Assembly (NCBI GenBank): GCA_949825065.1
Contig: OX463842.1
Location: forward strand, 2,693,011 to 2,757,010
Direction: 5' to 3'
Source of the DNA: Odontocerum albicorne
Lineage: Eukaryota; Arthropoda; Insecta; Trichoptera; Odontoceridae
DNA: 64,000 nt
In this document: positions 10,530-22,084 of the stretch, in pieces
Numbering within the stretch: position 1 is the first letter of the stretch
How the letters are laid out: each line of letters starts with the position of its first letter
Translations under genes and position numbers: made by a program
The notes under the pieces: model-generated
The model's input: the letters and a program-made list of their open reading frames with translations, nothing else
What the model was told of the DNA's origin: nothing
Databases searched by the model: none

Positions 10530-10800
10530 TTATTTAATTTTTTTTTCTTTTAAGTGAATGAGTTGTTGCACACCAGCAAATTTACCGGTCACACAGCTGT
10601 ACAGGCACACCGAAGTGAAATGATCGGAGTGCAACGGCGTATTTCATTTTTCTCTTTTTTTTAAAGAATAGATATGACCGAAGTCATAAGTATCCTTATA
10701 CCCCGAATACTAGGCCTAAAAATATCTGCGTCATCTACGCGACCCCGGGTTTGAACTTGTGACCTTCCGCACGGAAATCTAGTGCATTATTGTGCGGCCT
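10530..10800 (-). mobile_element. SINE-H copy 1 (tRNA-derived)
   Basis: On the minus strand the unit starts with a tRNA-like head (TTTCCGTGCGGAAGGTCACA, then AGTTCAAACCC as B box). It continues through TAAGGATACTTATGACTTCG and GTGTGCAACAACTCATTCAC, and ends in an A-rich tail (complement of 10531-10552). The copy at 14035-14312 is collinear, including its A-rich tail, which defines a ~260-bp SINE family. Confidence 0.72.
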
Positions 10801-10829
10801 TGCACTTACAATTACAAATGTATATACAT

Positions 10830-11195
10830 TTTCTTCTTCCTAGTGCCATGTTAGGTCCCCTGAACGTTGACTATCACCTGAGAGTAGACATCTTCGTCCC
10901 CGGCAGCCCGAAAAAGATCCCCAACGCTCCTTATACCAGTCCAATCACGTATATTGCGGAGCCAGGATATTTGCCTCTTGCCAACACCTCTTCGACCCTC
11001 TATTTTGCCTTGAATGATCAGGTGCAGTAATTTGCATTTTTTTATCTAATGACATGACCCAAATAGGACACCTTTCGGATTTTAATATTAGTCAGCAAAC
11101 TCTCTATCAACTTTGGCTCTTTGAAGAACCCTTGTGTTGTTGACCATATCCATCCAGGGTATCCGTAACATTCTCCGGTGTATCCACAGTTCAAA
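10830..11195 (-). mobile_element. LINE-Q RT C-terminal remnant, copy 1
   Basis: The minus strand is collinear with copies at 53378-53650 and 61790-62340: SYLGHV..., then RRGVG-like, then NIRDWTG-like, then the terminal stretch. The plus-strand 82-codon frame is its antisense shadow. Several stops interrupt the true frame. Confidence 0.7.
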
Positions 11196-11479
11196 TATAC
11201 ATAGAAGAATACAAAACATAATAATCACCTTGAAAGTTTTCTCACCTTATTTTTATAAGAATTTATTTGTCATATAATACAAACACAATACGAATTTTAA
11301 GGTCTGAGAAAGAACAGTACTGTTATATACAAAAAAATACTCTTTTGAGGTAAAAGGAACAAAAATATACACTTACTCGTAATATACATAAAAAGACACA
11401 TGCGACGAAATAAATTTCGACATATTTTTCAGAGCTTATGAAAAGTTTGAAAAAAAAAAATCACCGTTAGCGTCAGATT

Positions 11480-12260
11480 TATGGCTCATACTTACATATC
11501 ATATCGTGTCCCTTACGAGGTAGGCAGAGAGAACTGATCTCTTAACTTTTCTATACACGCACACAACTCTTGCCTCCGCCATTCATTCATATTATCATAC
11601 ACAATCTTCAACATTCATATTTCTCACTTTACCTTATTTCAAAATCTAGTGTTTTCCTTCGTCTACCTCTTCCACCCTCGTCTTTTACTTCTGACGTGTA
11701 AACTTGTTTAGTCATTCTTTCATCGTTCATTCTTTTCACATCTCCAAATCATCTTAAAGTTCCTTTCTTCATCTTATTTCAAACATCATTTTTACCCATA
11801 CGTTCATTTCCGATGTATTAACCCCACTTTTATTCAAACATTGTCACTCCATTAATTGTTCTTAGTGCATCCATCTTCACAACATCAATTTTACTCTTAT
11901 ATTTTTTGTGCCAAGTACAAGTTTCTCTTACACACATCAAGGTGGGCCCCAGCACACTATTATGTGTTGTGATTATTGCCACTGCTGATGTTACGCGGTT
12001 GTTGTATATAACATTAAGTTCTCCTTTACCTTGTTCCTTGTTGATACCTTTCTTTCAATGTCCTTTTCAGCTCGCCCATCACACGTTAACATGTTGCCCA
12101 GATAACAAAACTTGTTAATCTGCTTCAGTTTTTCTGAGCTAATTCACACATCGCAAACACTTTTTTTCAACACTTTTCTGTATAACTAATACCTTTGATT
12201 TAGCTACATTCGTTTTCCTTTTACTATGTTAGACATATGTATCTCATATCATAAATGATC
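11480..12260 (-). mobile_element. LINE-C RT 3' region, decayed
   Basis: On the minus strand the order of blocks fits the post-RT region of family C: NKEQGKGELNVIYNNRVTSA, HNSVLGPTLMCVRE, VVKMDALRTINGV, FGDVKRMNDERMTKQVY, EGGRGRRRKT and a terminal SSLCLP block. The order matches the copies at 29262, 43390-44200 and 57990. Stops and frameshifts are frequent. It ends near 11480, where GAGGTAGGCAGAGAG encodes the terminal tail. Confidence 0.72.
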
Positions 12261-12269
12261 ATATTCCTT

Positions 12270-14030
12270 AATTTACTTTACATTTTCAGCAAGCAGTCAC
12301 ATTTACTGTTCAAATAAACAAAAAAGCTCTCTGAGAGAACTTTTCAAGGCATTAAAACTATGTCCGAATTACGAATTCGGATTTTTTAAGGGGTCCCATA
12401 AGAATGAAAAAAAAAATTTCAGTAATTTTCCATAACTTTCAGCATGGTTAAAATTCATAAAATTATAAGCCATAACAAAATTTTATGACGGTAGCAACCT
12501 CTAAACTTTTTTTTTTCCAAAATGTGAAACTTAAATTCTCGAGGGTTATTCTGACATAATTTTGAATTTTCAATTTCAAGAACACCCTTATACTGAAACA
12601 TGCCTGTACGATAAACCTAATGAAAAGGAAACCTCATTTACACCCTATCTAGACCACGGGAAAAGCATAAAATGGAAACAGTTTATCTAATTGATTTGAG
12701 GTTGGCCACGCGAACGTTTATTTTCACTATCCGAGATATATTTTTCCCATAGACAATTACCATCTGTTTTTTAATGCACGTTTTTTTATAGTTTTTTTTA
12801 TTTCTCACTATCTATTTAATGGCTGTTGACCCAAATTTGAGTATTCCCAGCCAGTAAGCGCTAGACAATTTCTTACGTTCATAGAAAATACAGTAAATAT
12901 TCAAAAAGCATAACCACAGTAAGCTGGTTGTAATAATTTTTAGGACTTGTATCACCTTGACTTTTTTGGGCCGTGGTGATCCTAAATGGAACGCTACTCT
13001 ATCGAGTCTCTTTTTTTTTAGAAGATCGTGGTAGAAAACAATAGTTGTATCTCTCGTGACAGTTGGCTTAATCATTTATTATTCTTTTCCATCAAAGAAC
13101 ATTAAAAAATCATTGCAACTCGTCGTTGACTTTGTACCGCTTGCAAAAGTTTTGGTATCCATTTTACACTCACCTTATTCATGACACGACGATCGCGCTG
13201 AATTTAAAACACTGTGGTTCTAGAAAGCCTTCACGTTGCTGACATTTAATTTGATTTTAGTCTTCTTTATTATAAACACTTGCGCTGCACTAATGCAACA
13301 GTTTTTGGAGTGACTTCTTCAATCGATTTTCTGTCTAAGTGAAACTGTTAAGCCCTATCTTTACTATGGGATTTAACGTAAAAGAATCTTGGTACTCGGT
13401 ACACAGCATATAAAATTCGTTTTATTTCTGACGGAATATTCCCTATTTATGGTAGAATCTTGATAACCGTGCAATATTTAATTTTTAACACCTTGAATAC
13501 AACGAAACAACACGTCTTTTATCGGCTCTAGATGTCATGGTACTGAGGGTAGAGACATCAAATTTTAATTGTAACATCGCATGACTATATGTCAAAATTA
13601 CATTTGTGAAAAAATGTACAATACGTACGTTCAATAATTCCGCCATATCACTGAGACTGAATACTTGTCCATGGGATATTTTTCTAAACCATGAGCTTGA
13701 CTTTTTTCAGGTGCAATGTTTTGTAGATATTTGTTTTTGATTCGGAGTTCCAACAATTAATGTCATTTTTATGGGCGAACCATAGAGTACAATTACATAA
13801 CTATTCAAAATACACGCAATTTTATGGATAAAGATACCTTTTTAACTAAACAAGACCTGTGATGAAGTGACCTTATTCCTTAATCACAAATTTAATTTAA
13901 TTTTCCTACATTCTAAACCACCGCTGAAATATTCACACTTTGTATACCCATTCTAAAACATGATTTTGTCCCAAGCTGTCACATACATAATTCAATTAAT
14001 TTACAATGAACTTTTAGGCTGTATGGTCAT
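12270..14030. other. Long stretch without recognisable features
   Basis: AT-rich. An 87-codon minus frame (12812-13075) is not recognisable. No terminal repeats or arrays seen. Confidence 0.45.
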
Positions 14031-14034
14031 GTTT

Positions 14035-14312
14035 AATGTTTGTGGTCACGTGGTAACGCACTGGATTACCGTGCGGAAGGAAGCTCGCCGTTTTGAACCT
14101 CGCGCTGCGCTTCTCCCCCCGAATGACACAGGTTATTTTTTCGCCTAGAATTCGGGAGCTTAAGGATACCTATGACTTTGGTCAGATATATTTTTTTTAA
14201 AAAGCGGAGGGGGGGTGGGACATGTCATTGTGCTTCGATCATCTCATTAGTTGGTGTGTTTGCTGGTATGCAACGACTGACTCACTCGAAAAGAAGAAAA
14301 AAGAGACGAAAA
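14035..14312 (+). mobile_element. SINE-H copy 2 (tRNA-derived)
   Basis: The head reads GTGGTAACGCACTGGATTAC, then CGTGCGGAAGGAAG and TTTTGAACCTCG (A- and B-box-like). The body TAAGGATACCTATGACTTTG and TATGCAACGACTGACTCACT matches SINE-H copy 1, and it ends in AAAAGAAGAAAAAAG. It is collinear over the whole unit. Confidence 0.72.
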
Positions 14313-14496
14313 CTTTACCGCACAACTTCGCTTTCTAACTGAATTAACGATGGAATGGCAAGAGGGCCTCAACTACAAAGTCCAACAATGACGAAGACGA
14401 TTGAGTTCACAACTGGTTTCTAAGACCTCCGTCTTCCTCGTCAGTTCATTTTTACCTGACAAGGAAAACAGAGACCTCTGAAGTCGGTCGTGAACT

Positions 14497-15050
14497 CTAA
14501 AAAGTAAAACAGGTGTGGATAAAATAGAAAAAGTGTTTATTTATCGTTCTCAGGCTATATATTCTTTGGTTCTGGGTGTCGCTTTCATCTAGATCGTTTC
14601 TCTGCAGGATTTTAGAGCATTGAGTTATCCAGGAATTCTTTGGTCTTCCTCTGGACGGCTGTCGAGGAAGATCCACAGACATTGCCTGATTTACAGTATG
14701 GTCTGGTGGTCTCCGTCTTATGTGCCCGTACCATATCAGCTGTCGCTCTTCCCGCTTACTATTTATGTCAGTGACTCCCAGGCTACCACGAATGCTTGAG
14801 CTCTTAATTTTATCTTTCAGTGATACTCTTACCGACTACCTAAGCATTCGCATTTCTGCTGTTTCACGTTGCCTAGAGTAGGAGCGATACATAGTCCAGC
14901 ATTCTGAACCATACACAATTGCGGGTCTAACGATAGTCTGGTATACCTTTTTTTCAGTTTAATAGGCATTTTCGGGTTACACAAGACTCCTGTTACCGAT
15001 CTGAATTTCATCCATCCCACACCTATTCTATGGTCAACATACGTTGCGCA
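14497..15050 (-). mobile_element. LINE-A RT C-terminal region, copy 1
   Basis: Minus-strand blocks in order: VGWMKFRSVTGVLCNPKMPI, VRPAIVYGSECWTMYRSYSR, TAEMRML, VSLKDKIKSSSIRGSLGVTD, EERQLIWYGHIRRRPPDHTV and SVDLPRQPSRGRPKNSW. This is the thumb/connection and C-terminus of a non-LTR reverse transcriptase (YGSECW and RRP.DHTV are characteristic). The copy at 21330-21760 is the same family. Shifts break it near 14685-14830. The catalytic RT core is not present. Confidence 0.8.
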
Positions 15051-15054
15051 CCCT

Positions 15055-15475
15055 CCGTCTTTGTGACTTTAAAAAATATATAAATAAAAATTTCACAACA
15101 GGCCTTGAAACGTATCGGTTAGCTGGAGAGAATAAATATTCCTCTCATTTGTATATTATATATTATATATTTTACATATTATATATTATATTATATTAGT
15201 ATTTAATATGATTCTTTCAGTAAACATTTACTTTTCTTTGAATCTCGTGTAAATAAAAAAACAAACGTTACAGCCAATTCCAGCAAAACAGTGCGTACTA
15301 ACTACAAAATACAATTAGGGTTGTTTTTAGTACAATTGTAACTTTTTACGATTATTGGGAGATATTATCAACGCAAAAAGCTTTCTTTATTAAGTTCATA
15401 CGATTCGAAACAATTATCGATCGAATATAAACACATTCGGAAACGTAAAGTTAATAAAAAGTGAGACATTTTATC
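15055..15475. other. AT-rich sequence with TATA-type microsatellite
   Basis: Around 15150-15200 the sequence is a degenerate (TATAT)n run. Nothing else is recognisable. Confidence 0.5.
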
Positions 15476-15479
15476 GATT

Positions 15480-15680
15480 GAGTATTCGTTGAAAGACTAA
15501 CTAAACAAATATTTAGTGCAAATGGGTTTGGTAGGCGTGTTAGAAAAAGACCGAGAAAAGTATGGTTGGATCGAGTGAATAATATTTTAATAGAAGTAAA
15601 CATATAAAGACAGACTATGCGGACGTCTGTTACTTGGATGTTATTGAGGAACAGCTGGAAAACGTCTTCAAAAGGTGTGT
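15480..15680 (+). mobile_element. LINE-C 3' coding fragment
   Basis: RKRPRKVWLDRVNNILIE on the plus strand matches the family-C C-terminal block (compare GRSRKVCMDQVSEILN at 33770-33960 in minus orientation). It is joined directly to LINE-D at about 15680. Confidence 0.6.
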
Positions 15681-15681
15681 C

Positions 15682-16335
15682 TTAGATTTATTTTAAACCT
15701 ACGAAAGTACGACCATATAACTTCATACCAGAAGGCATTGAACTGGTTGAATGTTAGAAATAGACGCCAAATTCACATACTTTCTCTATTGAATAATATC
15801 CTTCACTGTCCCGCCACACCCTCTTATATCGCCTAAAAATTTCAGCATCTTCCAATCATGGTTTAGCGCTACGCTCAAACAGAGATTGTCTATTGGCCTT
15901 TCCAGTTCACCGGTCCTCCTTTTTTTCGTCATCCTTTACTGTCCATGCAGTGAAACTCTGAAATCAGTTACAAACCAATATAAGACTCGCTTCGTCCTTG
16001 GCATGCTTTAAGAAGCGATTGAAAAAACTCTTAATTTCTATTCAGTAAAATAACGTGTTTCATTCCTGATTTTTCTTTTCCTTTCCTTTTGATTGATGAT
16101 ACCTTATTTTATATGAAAAAGAATGTTCGGGTGATTGTTCGTCTTTGTGGGGTTCGAGGGTATATGCTCACGTATGTGTTTATGGATTTCGTGGGGATGG
16201 ATAGTCATTTGAATGATTCATGCGACCACGTAACTTGGTTCATTTAATTTGTCTGGTTGGTTGGAAGAGATTACCGCCTGGCAATAAGCCCGCCAGATAG
16301 TATTTGCAATAAAAGTGTTAAATAAATAAATAAAC
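15682..16335 (+). mobile_element. LINE-D (Jockey-like) 3' end, copy D1
   Basis: The plus strand encodes RFILNLRKYDHITSYQKALN, then WLNVRNRRQIHILSLLNNIL and FTVHAVKL..NQLQTNIRLA. This is the C-terminal domain after the RT in Jockey-like non-LTR elements, broken by stops. The 3' UTR begins near 16050 and ends at GGCAATAAGCCCGCCAGATA and AAGTGTTAAATAAATA. The 5' truncation point is almost the same as in copy D4 (58922). Its 3' UTR is the first unit of the 393-bp tandem array. Confidence 0.82.
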
Positions 16336-17477
16336 AATACAAACTGACAATAAAATCCTTCTTTGTATACCAACACATGACGACCTCCATGGCGGAATTC
16401 ATAGGTCACCCTACTTCCTTCCGCACATGGGATTCCCGTTGCTACCCGAAAAAAAGAAAAAAAAGAAAAAAGATAAAGGCAAGTATGGTTAAATAATTTG
16501 AAATTATGAAAAAGAATGTTCGGGTGATTGTTCGTCTTTGTGGGGTTCGTGGGTATATGCTCACGTATGTGTTTATGGATTTCGTGGGGATGGATAGTCA
16601 TTTGAATGATTCATGCGACCACGTAACTTGGTTCATTTAATTTGTCTGGTTGGTTGGAAGAGATTACCGCCTGGCAATAAGCCCGCCAGATAGTATTTGC
16701 AATAAAAGTGTTAAATAAATAAATAAACAATACAAACTGACAATAAAATCCTTCTTTGTATACCAACACATGACGACCTCCATGGCGGAATTCATAGGTC
16801 ACCCTACTTCCTTCCGCACATGGGATTCCCGTTGCTACCCGAAAAAAAGAAAAAAAAGAAAAAAGATAAAGCCAAGTATGGTTAAATAATTTGAAATTAT
16901 GAAAAAGAATGTTCGGGTGATTGTTCGTCTTTGTGAGGTTCGTGGGTATATGCTCACGTATGTGTTTATGGATTTCGTGGGGATGGATAGTCATTTGAAT
17001 GATTCATGCGACCACGTAACTTGGTTCAATTAATTTGTCTGGTTGGTTGGAAGAGATTACCGCCTGGCAATAAGCCCGCCAGATAGTATTTGCAATAAAA
17101 GTGTTAAATAAATAAATAAACAATACAAACTGACAATAAAATCCTTCTTTGTATACCAACACATGACGACCTCCATGGCGGAATTCATAGGTCACCCTAC
17201 TTCCTTCCGCACATGGGATTCCCGTTGCTACCCGATAAAAAGAAAAAAAAGAAAAAAGATTAAGGCAAGTATGGTTAAATAATTTGAAATTATGAAAAAG
17301 AATGTTCGGGTGATTGTTCGTCTTTGTGGGGTTCGTGGGGATGGATAGTCATTTGAATGATTCATGCGACCACGTAACTTGCTTCATTTAATTTGTCTGG
17401 TTGGTTGGAAGAGATTGCCGCCTGGCAATAAGTTCTCCAGATTGTATTTGCAATAAAAGTGTTAAATAAAATAAATA
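16113..17477 (+). repeat. 393-bp tandem array of LINE-D 3' UTR plus flank
   Basis: The marker ATGAAAAAGAATGTTCGGG starts at 16113, 16506, 16899 and 17292, exactly 393 bp apart each time. Each full unit holds the last ~215 bp of the LINE-D 3' UTR, its AAATAAATAAATAAAC tail and ~175 bp of downstream flank ending AATTTGAAATT. Three full units are nearly identical. The fourth lacks ~35 bp (TATATGCTCACG... region) and breaks off after the A-rich tail. The 127-codon minus frames repeated here are noncoding. Confidence 0.92.
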
Positions 17478-17479
17478 AA

Positions 17480-18355
17480 ACGAAAGACAGACATATTATA
17501 TGCGCAGTATGAGATGGCATATGGATGTAGGAGAAATGTCGGACGTGTGTCGAGATACGCGATACTAGCACTCTATCATCTTTTTCTGCTCCATCAGGGA
17601 ATTGCTTTAAAACGATTTTTTTTATTGATTGATGTAGAATAATTAGGATTGTTTAGCACGTAAAATAATGTCTGCAGAATGTGAAAGTTATTTTACTGTC
17701 TGATTTAATGTATCTGTTTTACAACCCGGGGCTTTCAGGTATAATTCCTGACGGATCCTGAAAAAAAAAAGTATCCTACTCTGGTAAAAGAGTTTGTCTG
17801 GTAACAATATTCACACGCGCTTGACGTGTGCGATTGTTGTTGTCTTTTTAGGTGTGAGATATTGTAATATTAAATAAATGAATGTCATTTACCTAACGAG
17901 TAAAATACAAGGCACAACGTCAGGGTACTTGACGTTAATGCCACCAGAGTTCATGTATGCCATGGCATCAGTGATATCAGTCATATTTCGTTGTATAAAG
18001 AACAAGGAGTTTTAGTACTTGTGGACGTGTTCTTTCTTTAATAGGTCCCTGATAACTGGGGTAGTGTTATCAATACGTGCGATAACAAGCCATGAGGTCC
18101 GTGCCTACACCAGTGGTTTTAAATCCAAGACACGATGAAAGGTCCGAAGACAATGTTGTCTCCCGGCACGCTTTGTATTTATACTTGTATAAAGGTTGAA
18201 TAGAGTGATTAGAGGACACTGAAAAGAAAACATGGGCCAGGATGTCATGCCTCATCTCACGCGTGCACGTACAATATACAGCAAAACAAACAATATAAAA
18301 TTTGTTGTACGTACGTCCATGCGTTACATTAGGTGTTGTTATATTATAGTTTTAA
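17480..18355. other. Mostly unrecognised sequence
   Basis: Contains at 17783-17840 a second copy of the block seen at 10083-10140. No coding family seen. Confidence 0.45.
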
Positions 18356-18359
18356 TTAT

Positions 18360-18895
18360 TTAAAAGTTGACTGAAAAACTCTTAATTTCTAGTTAGTAAT
18401 ATAACGTGTTTCATTCTTGATTTTCCTCTCCTCTCAACCATCCTTTCCTTTTTTTTTTCTTATTTATTTTCTTTAATCATTTGATTGATATCTCACTTTT
18501 ACTTTAATATGTTTATGTCCATAAATGTGAATAATCTTTTGTAATTTATTTTTATCAAACACTGTTTATTCCACTTTTTCGTAACGGTATAACCCTACCG
18601 GTTTCAAGGCTTTCGCCTCATCTTCAGGGGACCGCAGTGAAGATGAGGTGAAAGCCTTGAAACCGGTAGGGTTATACCGTCACAAAAAAGTGGAATAAAC
18701 AGTGTTTGATAAAAATAAATTACAATGTCTTTAAACCTCCACAACGTTAATGCCTTAAATATAAACAACATAATAATCTTTTGAATATTTTTTTGCAACC
18801 ATGTAACTTGTCTTATTTACTTTTGTCTAGTTGGTTGAAAGAGATTACCGCCTAACAATAAACCCTCCAGATTTACAATTAAGTGTTAAATAAAT
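18360..18895 (+). mobile_element. LINE-D 3' end, copy D5, split by a PLE terminus
   Basis: CTGAAAAACTCTTAATTTCT through TTTGATTGATATCTCACTTT is the LINE-D 3' UTR. It resumes at 18796 with GCAACCATGTAACTTG and ends with CCTCCAGATTTACAATTAAG-TGTTAAATAAATAA. The interruption (about 18534-18768) is a PLE palindrome, so this LINE copy is older than the PLE insertion. Confidence 0.78.
18534..18768. mobile_element. Palindromic PLE terminus P1
   Basis: Two head-to-head copies of the PLE 3' end: left arm TATCAAACACTGTTTATTCC ... CTACCGGTTTCAAGGC, right arm its complement. The arms are ~90 bp with a spacer of about 8-12 bp near 18633. The right side continues into TGTCTTTAAACCTCCACAAC-GTTAATGCCTTA, the distal 3' end seen in other copies. 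Confidence 0.8.
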
Positions 18896-18953
18896 AATTG
18901 AAACATTTTTAATATTTTGACATTATTTCACAGCTTTTACTTTTTAATATTAA

Positions 18954-19629
18954 GGGGGCATTCTACTCTAGAAATTTGAAAAAAAAAAATTTTTTTTGCA
19001 TATTTTTAAATTTTAGATTTTAGGTTTCAAAAGAAAATTTAAAAATTCTCAATATTTACGAAATTATAGCTATAAATGAGGCTGCAATTACGCCGCACCG
19101 GTATGACTCGGACAAGAATCTCAAAACTTCAACACGTTTTTCTCAAAACTCCTTTTTTCGACCCGGTCGACATAAAATCTCAAGTTTTATTCAAACGATT
19201 GCCTTCAAATTTGATATAAAACTTTGACAAATATTTTATATCGTTCGAACCTTGGAAAAGTAAAAAATATTTGGTTTTTTATTAAAACATTTGAAACAAG
19301 GTGTAAAAAAGTTGCAATTTTTTTAAAACAGCAGCCATTTTACAATTTTTTTGTTTTTTTGGTACCAACTGTAACTACATTATTTGATATTAAGAAACTG
19401 TGTTTAATTTTTATTTTAAATTTACAAAATGGCTCTAATCATGTCGACCAGCTTATCCCCTTTTTTACGACAAGATATAATAGCTGATAACATCTTGAAT
19501 CTAAAAATTTGATTTTTTTTGTAGTATCTTAAATTATCGTTAAGCAAACTGGAAAAATGTTCGTGTTTTTTTTTATTAAGTCTGAAAAAGAGTCCGTTCA
19601 AATTCACGCCTCTAGAGTAGAATACACCC
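18954..19629 (+). mobile_element. TTAA-flanked DNA transposon, family M copy 2
   Basis: TTAA on both sides (18950-18953, 19630-19633). Terminal repeats: GGGGGCATTCTACTCTAGAA on the left and the complement of CTCTAGAGTAGAATACACCC on the right. It is a 676-bp noncoding unit, collinear with copy 1 at 5397-6568 apart from the latter's two insertions. Confidence 0.8.
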
Positions 19630-19794
19630 TTAAATGACCAAAATTACAATGGCAAGTAATTTTTACATTTTTTAAACAGTGAATTATTATTTATGTTATT
19701 TCAGTAATAAAAAATTATCCGTAATGTTAATAAAAAACGATTTTAAACTCACTTTGAGATCCAAATTAGTGTATATTTATTTGCCGGTCATTGT

Positions 19795-19905
19795 TTTTTT
19801 TATGTATATTATGCACACAGTACAACCCAGTGAGCTGAGTGCCATACTGCAACATCTTTCAACCAACCAGAAAGATCCTAAAGAGATATTAGACAAAAAC
19901 CAGAG
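19795..19905 (-). mobile_element. SINE-I 3' tail remnant
   Basis: ACACAGTACAACCCAGTGAG, CATCTTTCAACCAACCAGAA and AGATCCTAAAGAGAT match the complement of the SINE-I tail at 48200-48290. The head is not preserved. Confidence 0.6.
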
Positions 19906-20409
19906 GGAACATTACTAAAGAAAAAAATAATAACTCCAAAAGCAAAAATTTCAGTTGAATTTTTAATATCTATAACAAGGTTATGAGTATGACGTATCGA
20001 TTTTACAGATAATTATTATCATTGATAGTGGAGTTAATGCGATTTTTATATGAAACCTTATATCAGGGCATCAATCACTCACAGAACAGTAATTAGTAGA
20101 TTCTATGCATTTTGGTAGCTTTGTAGAGATAAGGAAGCATCGTATAAGCCATAAAAGCCTCGTGTTTTGAATAACTGCTTTACATGAATATATTATAAAG
20201 AAAACTCGATTTATCTTCAGCTGACGACGAAGACGGAGGTCTTCGAAACCGGTAGTAAATTCAAAATAAACCAGTGGCGAACACAAAAATATAAAATAAG
20301 TGATTTATTTATTTATTTTATTTCTTTTTTTCATAAAACATGGCACCACGAAGTAAAACTGAAGTATTTTCAAAGATTCAAGAAAAAAAAATCTATTGTT
20401 TATAAATAC

Positions 20410-20535
20410 AAATAAACCATCACGCCATATCTCTATCGGGGTAGACAGAAATGATAAAGAGGCAGACTTTATCACAAAATATATTTCGTCTCTTTAACAT
20501 CTATACACACCTTCTCATAAAATTCCTGCGTTATC
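20410..20535 (-). mobile_element. LINE-C C-terminal tail fragment
   Basis: CATCACGCCATATCTCTATC-GGGGTAGACAGAAATGATAA is the complement of the family-C end (SAYP.G-like stretch and stop). The same end occurs at 33770, 41830, 63110 and 63415. Confidence 0.55.
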
Positions 20536-20551
20536 TCTGGCGCCCGCTTTC

Positions 20552-20705
20552 TAACGATAAGTGCTATTTATTATTAATATTATGTTTTATTTCAATGCGT
20601 AAATGTATTACGGACGAATAATTAAAATCTGAACCCAGTGTTTATTATATTTATAGAGATATTAAAGTTTTTTTAGAAGCAGCGTATATTAGTTACACAT
20701 ATATT
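20552..20705 (-). mobile_element. piggyBac-like MITE family E fragment, copy 3
   Basis: CGATAAGTGCTATTTATTAT, TCAATGCGTAAATGTATTAC and CTGAACCCAGTGTTTATTAT match family E copy 2 near 9800-9930. Neither TIR survives. Confidence 0.65.
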
Positions 20706-20709
20706 AGAT

Positions 20710-21325
20710 CGCATTATCAAGCAATTCAATTAAATAACAATTTAAATATAATTAGTTTGCTTTAGAGTATGATGAAGCTAATGAATATTTCAAAACGTTA
20801 TTCAGTTCGTTGGTTGTTTCAATGTCCGGCATGAAATGGAAATGGAAATGGTCGCACAAACCTAGCAAGAAAAACCACTATGCAAGTACTTGATTAAACA
20901 GCGAAACCCAATATTTATACAAGCTGCTCGCGTGTGTTGAATTTCAATTGGTCTCATTTGGAACACGTGTCAAGTGTTGGTTTCCCCAGGTCATAATACG
21001 AGTGTAAAACACTATGGAGAAACTTCTGTCTTAAGGTAATGCCTCTCAAAACAATGTGGTAATTTTCCATAATTGACATACTTTGTCAACCATTTATATA
21101 ATCGTTTGCTAACCATGTTCGACTTAACTTGATTTGTAGTTTGAATATTGTCACATGAATCCGCATGATGGATGCATCCTGCACATTACTTTTTTATACA
21201 TTTGTTTATATTATATTGCACTATTGTTGTACACAATATTATCTGTTTGATTTAATGATAATAAAAAATTTATAATTTATATAGCGCCGTTTAAAGAGCG
21301 GACTCTCTGGGGAGCACAGTAAAGT
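20710..21325. other. No recognisable feature
   Basis: AT-rich DNA with a small ATGGAA repeat near 20834. No family match. Confidence 0.45.
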
Positions 21326-21329
21326 TAAA

Positions 21330-21760
21330 AGGAAAAGTATACCATATGGCTCCGAATGCTGGACGATGTATAACTCTTATTAAAGGCAACTAAAAACTGC
21401 TGAAATGCGCATGCTAAGATTGTCAGCTGGTGTGTCCCTAAGAGACAAAATAAAAAGCTCACGCATTCGTGGAAGCCTAAGTGTTACAGACATCAACAGC
21501 AAGATGGAGGAGAGGCGATTGAGATGGTATGGGCACGTTGGACGCAGAGCACTCGATCACATTGTGAACCAGGCAATCTCCATGGATCTTCCTCGAATAA
21601 CAACCAGAGAAAGCCCAAAGAATTCATGGGTGGTGCAAAAAGATAACCTGATGCAGAGGTACGGCCTGAGGGACGTAGTCCGGGACAGAAGAGCATACAA
21701 CCTGAGGACGAGGAGAACTGACCCCAACAGTCTTCGCAGGCAATAAGTTGGGATGGAGCC
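21330..21760 (+). mobile_element. LINE-A RT C-terminal region, copy 2
   Basis: A 113-codon frame (21405-21746) reads AGVSLRDKIKSSRIRGSLSV, EERRLRWYGHVGRRALDHIV, then RDVVRDRRAYNLRTRRTDPN. It is preceded by PYGSECWTM in another frame. This is the C-terminal part of a non-LTR reverse transcriptase, same family as 14497-15050 but less damaged. The catalytic RT core is lacking. The 67- and 77-codon minus frames here are antisense shadows. Confidence 0.82.
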
Positions 21761-21782
21761 AGGGAGAAGAAGACTTTCAGAT

Positions 21783-21915
21783 GAGCACAAATTTGTGCTT
21801 CCCTGATGATGAGGGGAAAGCCTTGAAACTGGTAGGGTTATATCATTACAAAAAGTGGAATAAACGGTAATTGATGAAACAAATTATAATGTCTTTAAAC
21901 CTCCACAATTTTAAT
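21783..21915 (+). mobile_element. PLE 3' end P2
   Basis: TTGTGCTTCCCTGATGATGA, GGAAAGCCTTGAAACTGGTA, AAAAAGTGGAATAAACGG and TCTTTAAACCTCCACAATTT follow the PLE terminal consensus in single, non-palindromic form directly downstream of LINE-A copy 2. Confidence 0.75.
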
Positions 21916-22084
21916 ACTTTAACTATAAACAATAAAATAAGATTTTTCTTTCCCTTACAAGATATAATAGAAAAATAGTACGTGTGGCCCACTGTCTTTA
22001 TCCAACTTGTGTTCCACAAGCCTCGCTCACGCGTTTAGGCATACTAACAATTATTTAATCTATACACACAAGATAATTATACCA

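Noticed and set aside
12812..13075. 87-codon minus frame as a transposase remnant
   Set aside because: HDLLKKKR and PRPKK blocks looked suggestive, but no catalytic motif or TIR pair is present.
16218..17195. Repeated 127-codon minus-strand frame as a gene family
   Set aside because: It is antisense to a LINE 3' UTR and repeats only because the 393-bp unit does; no domain or start context.
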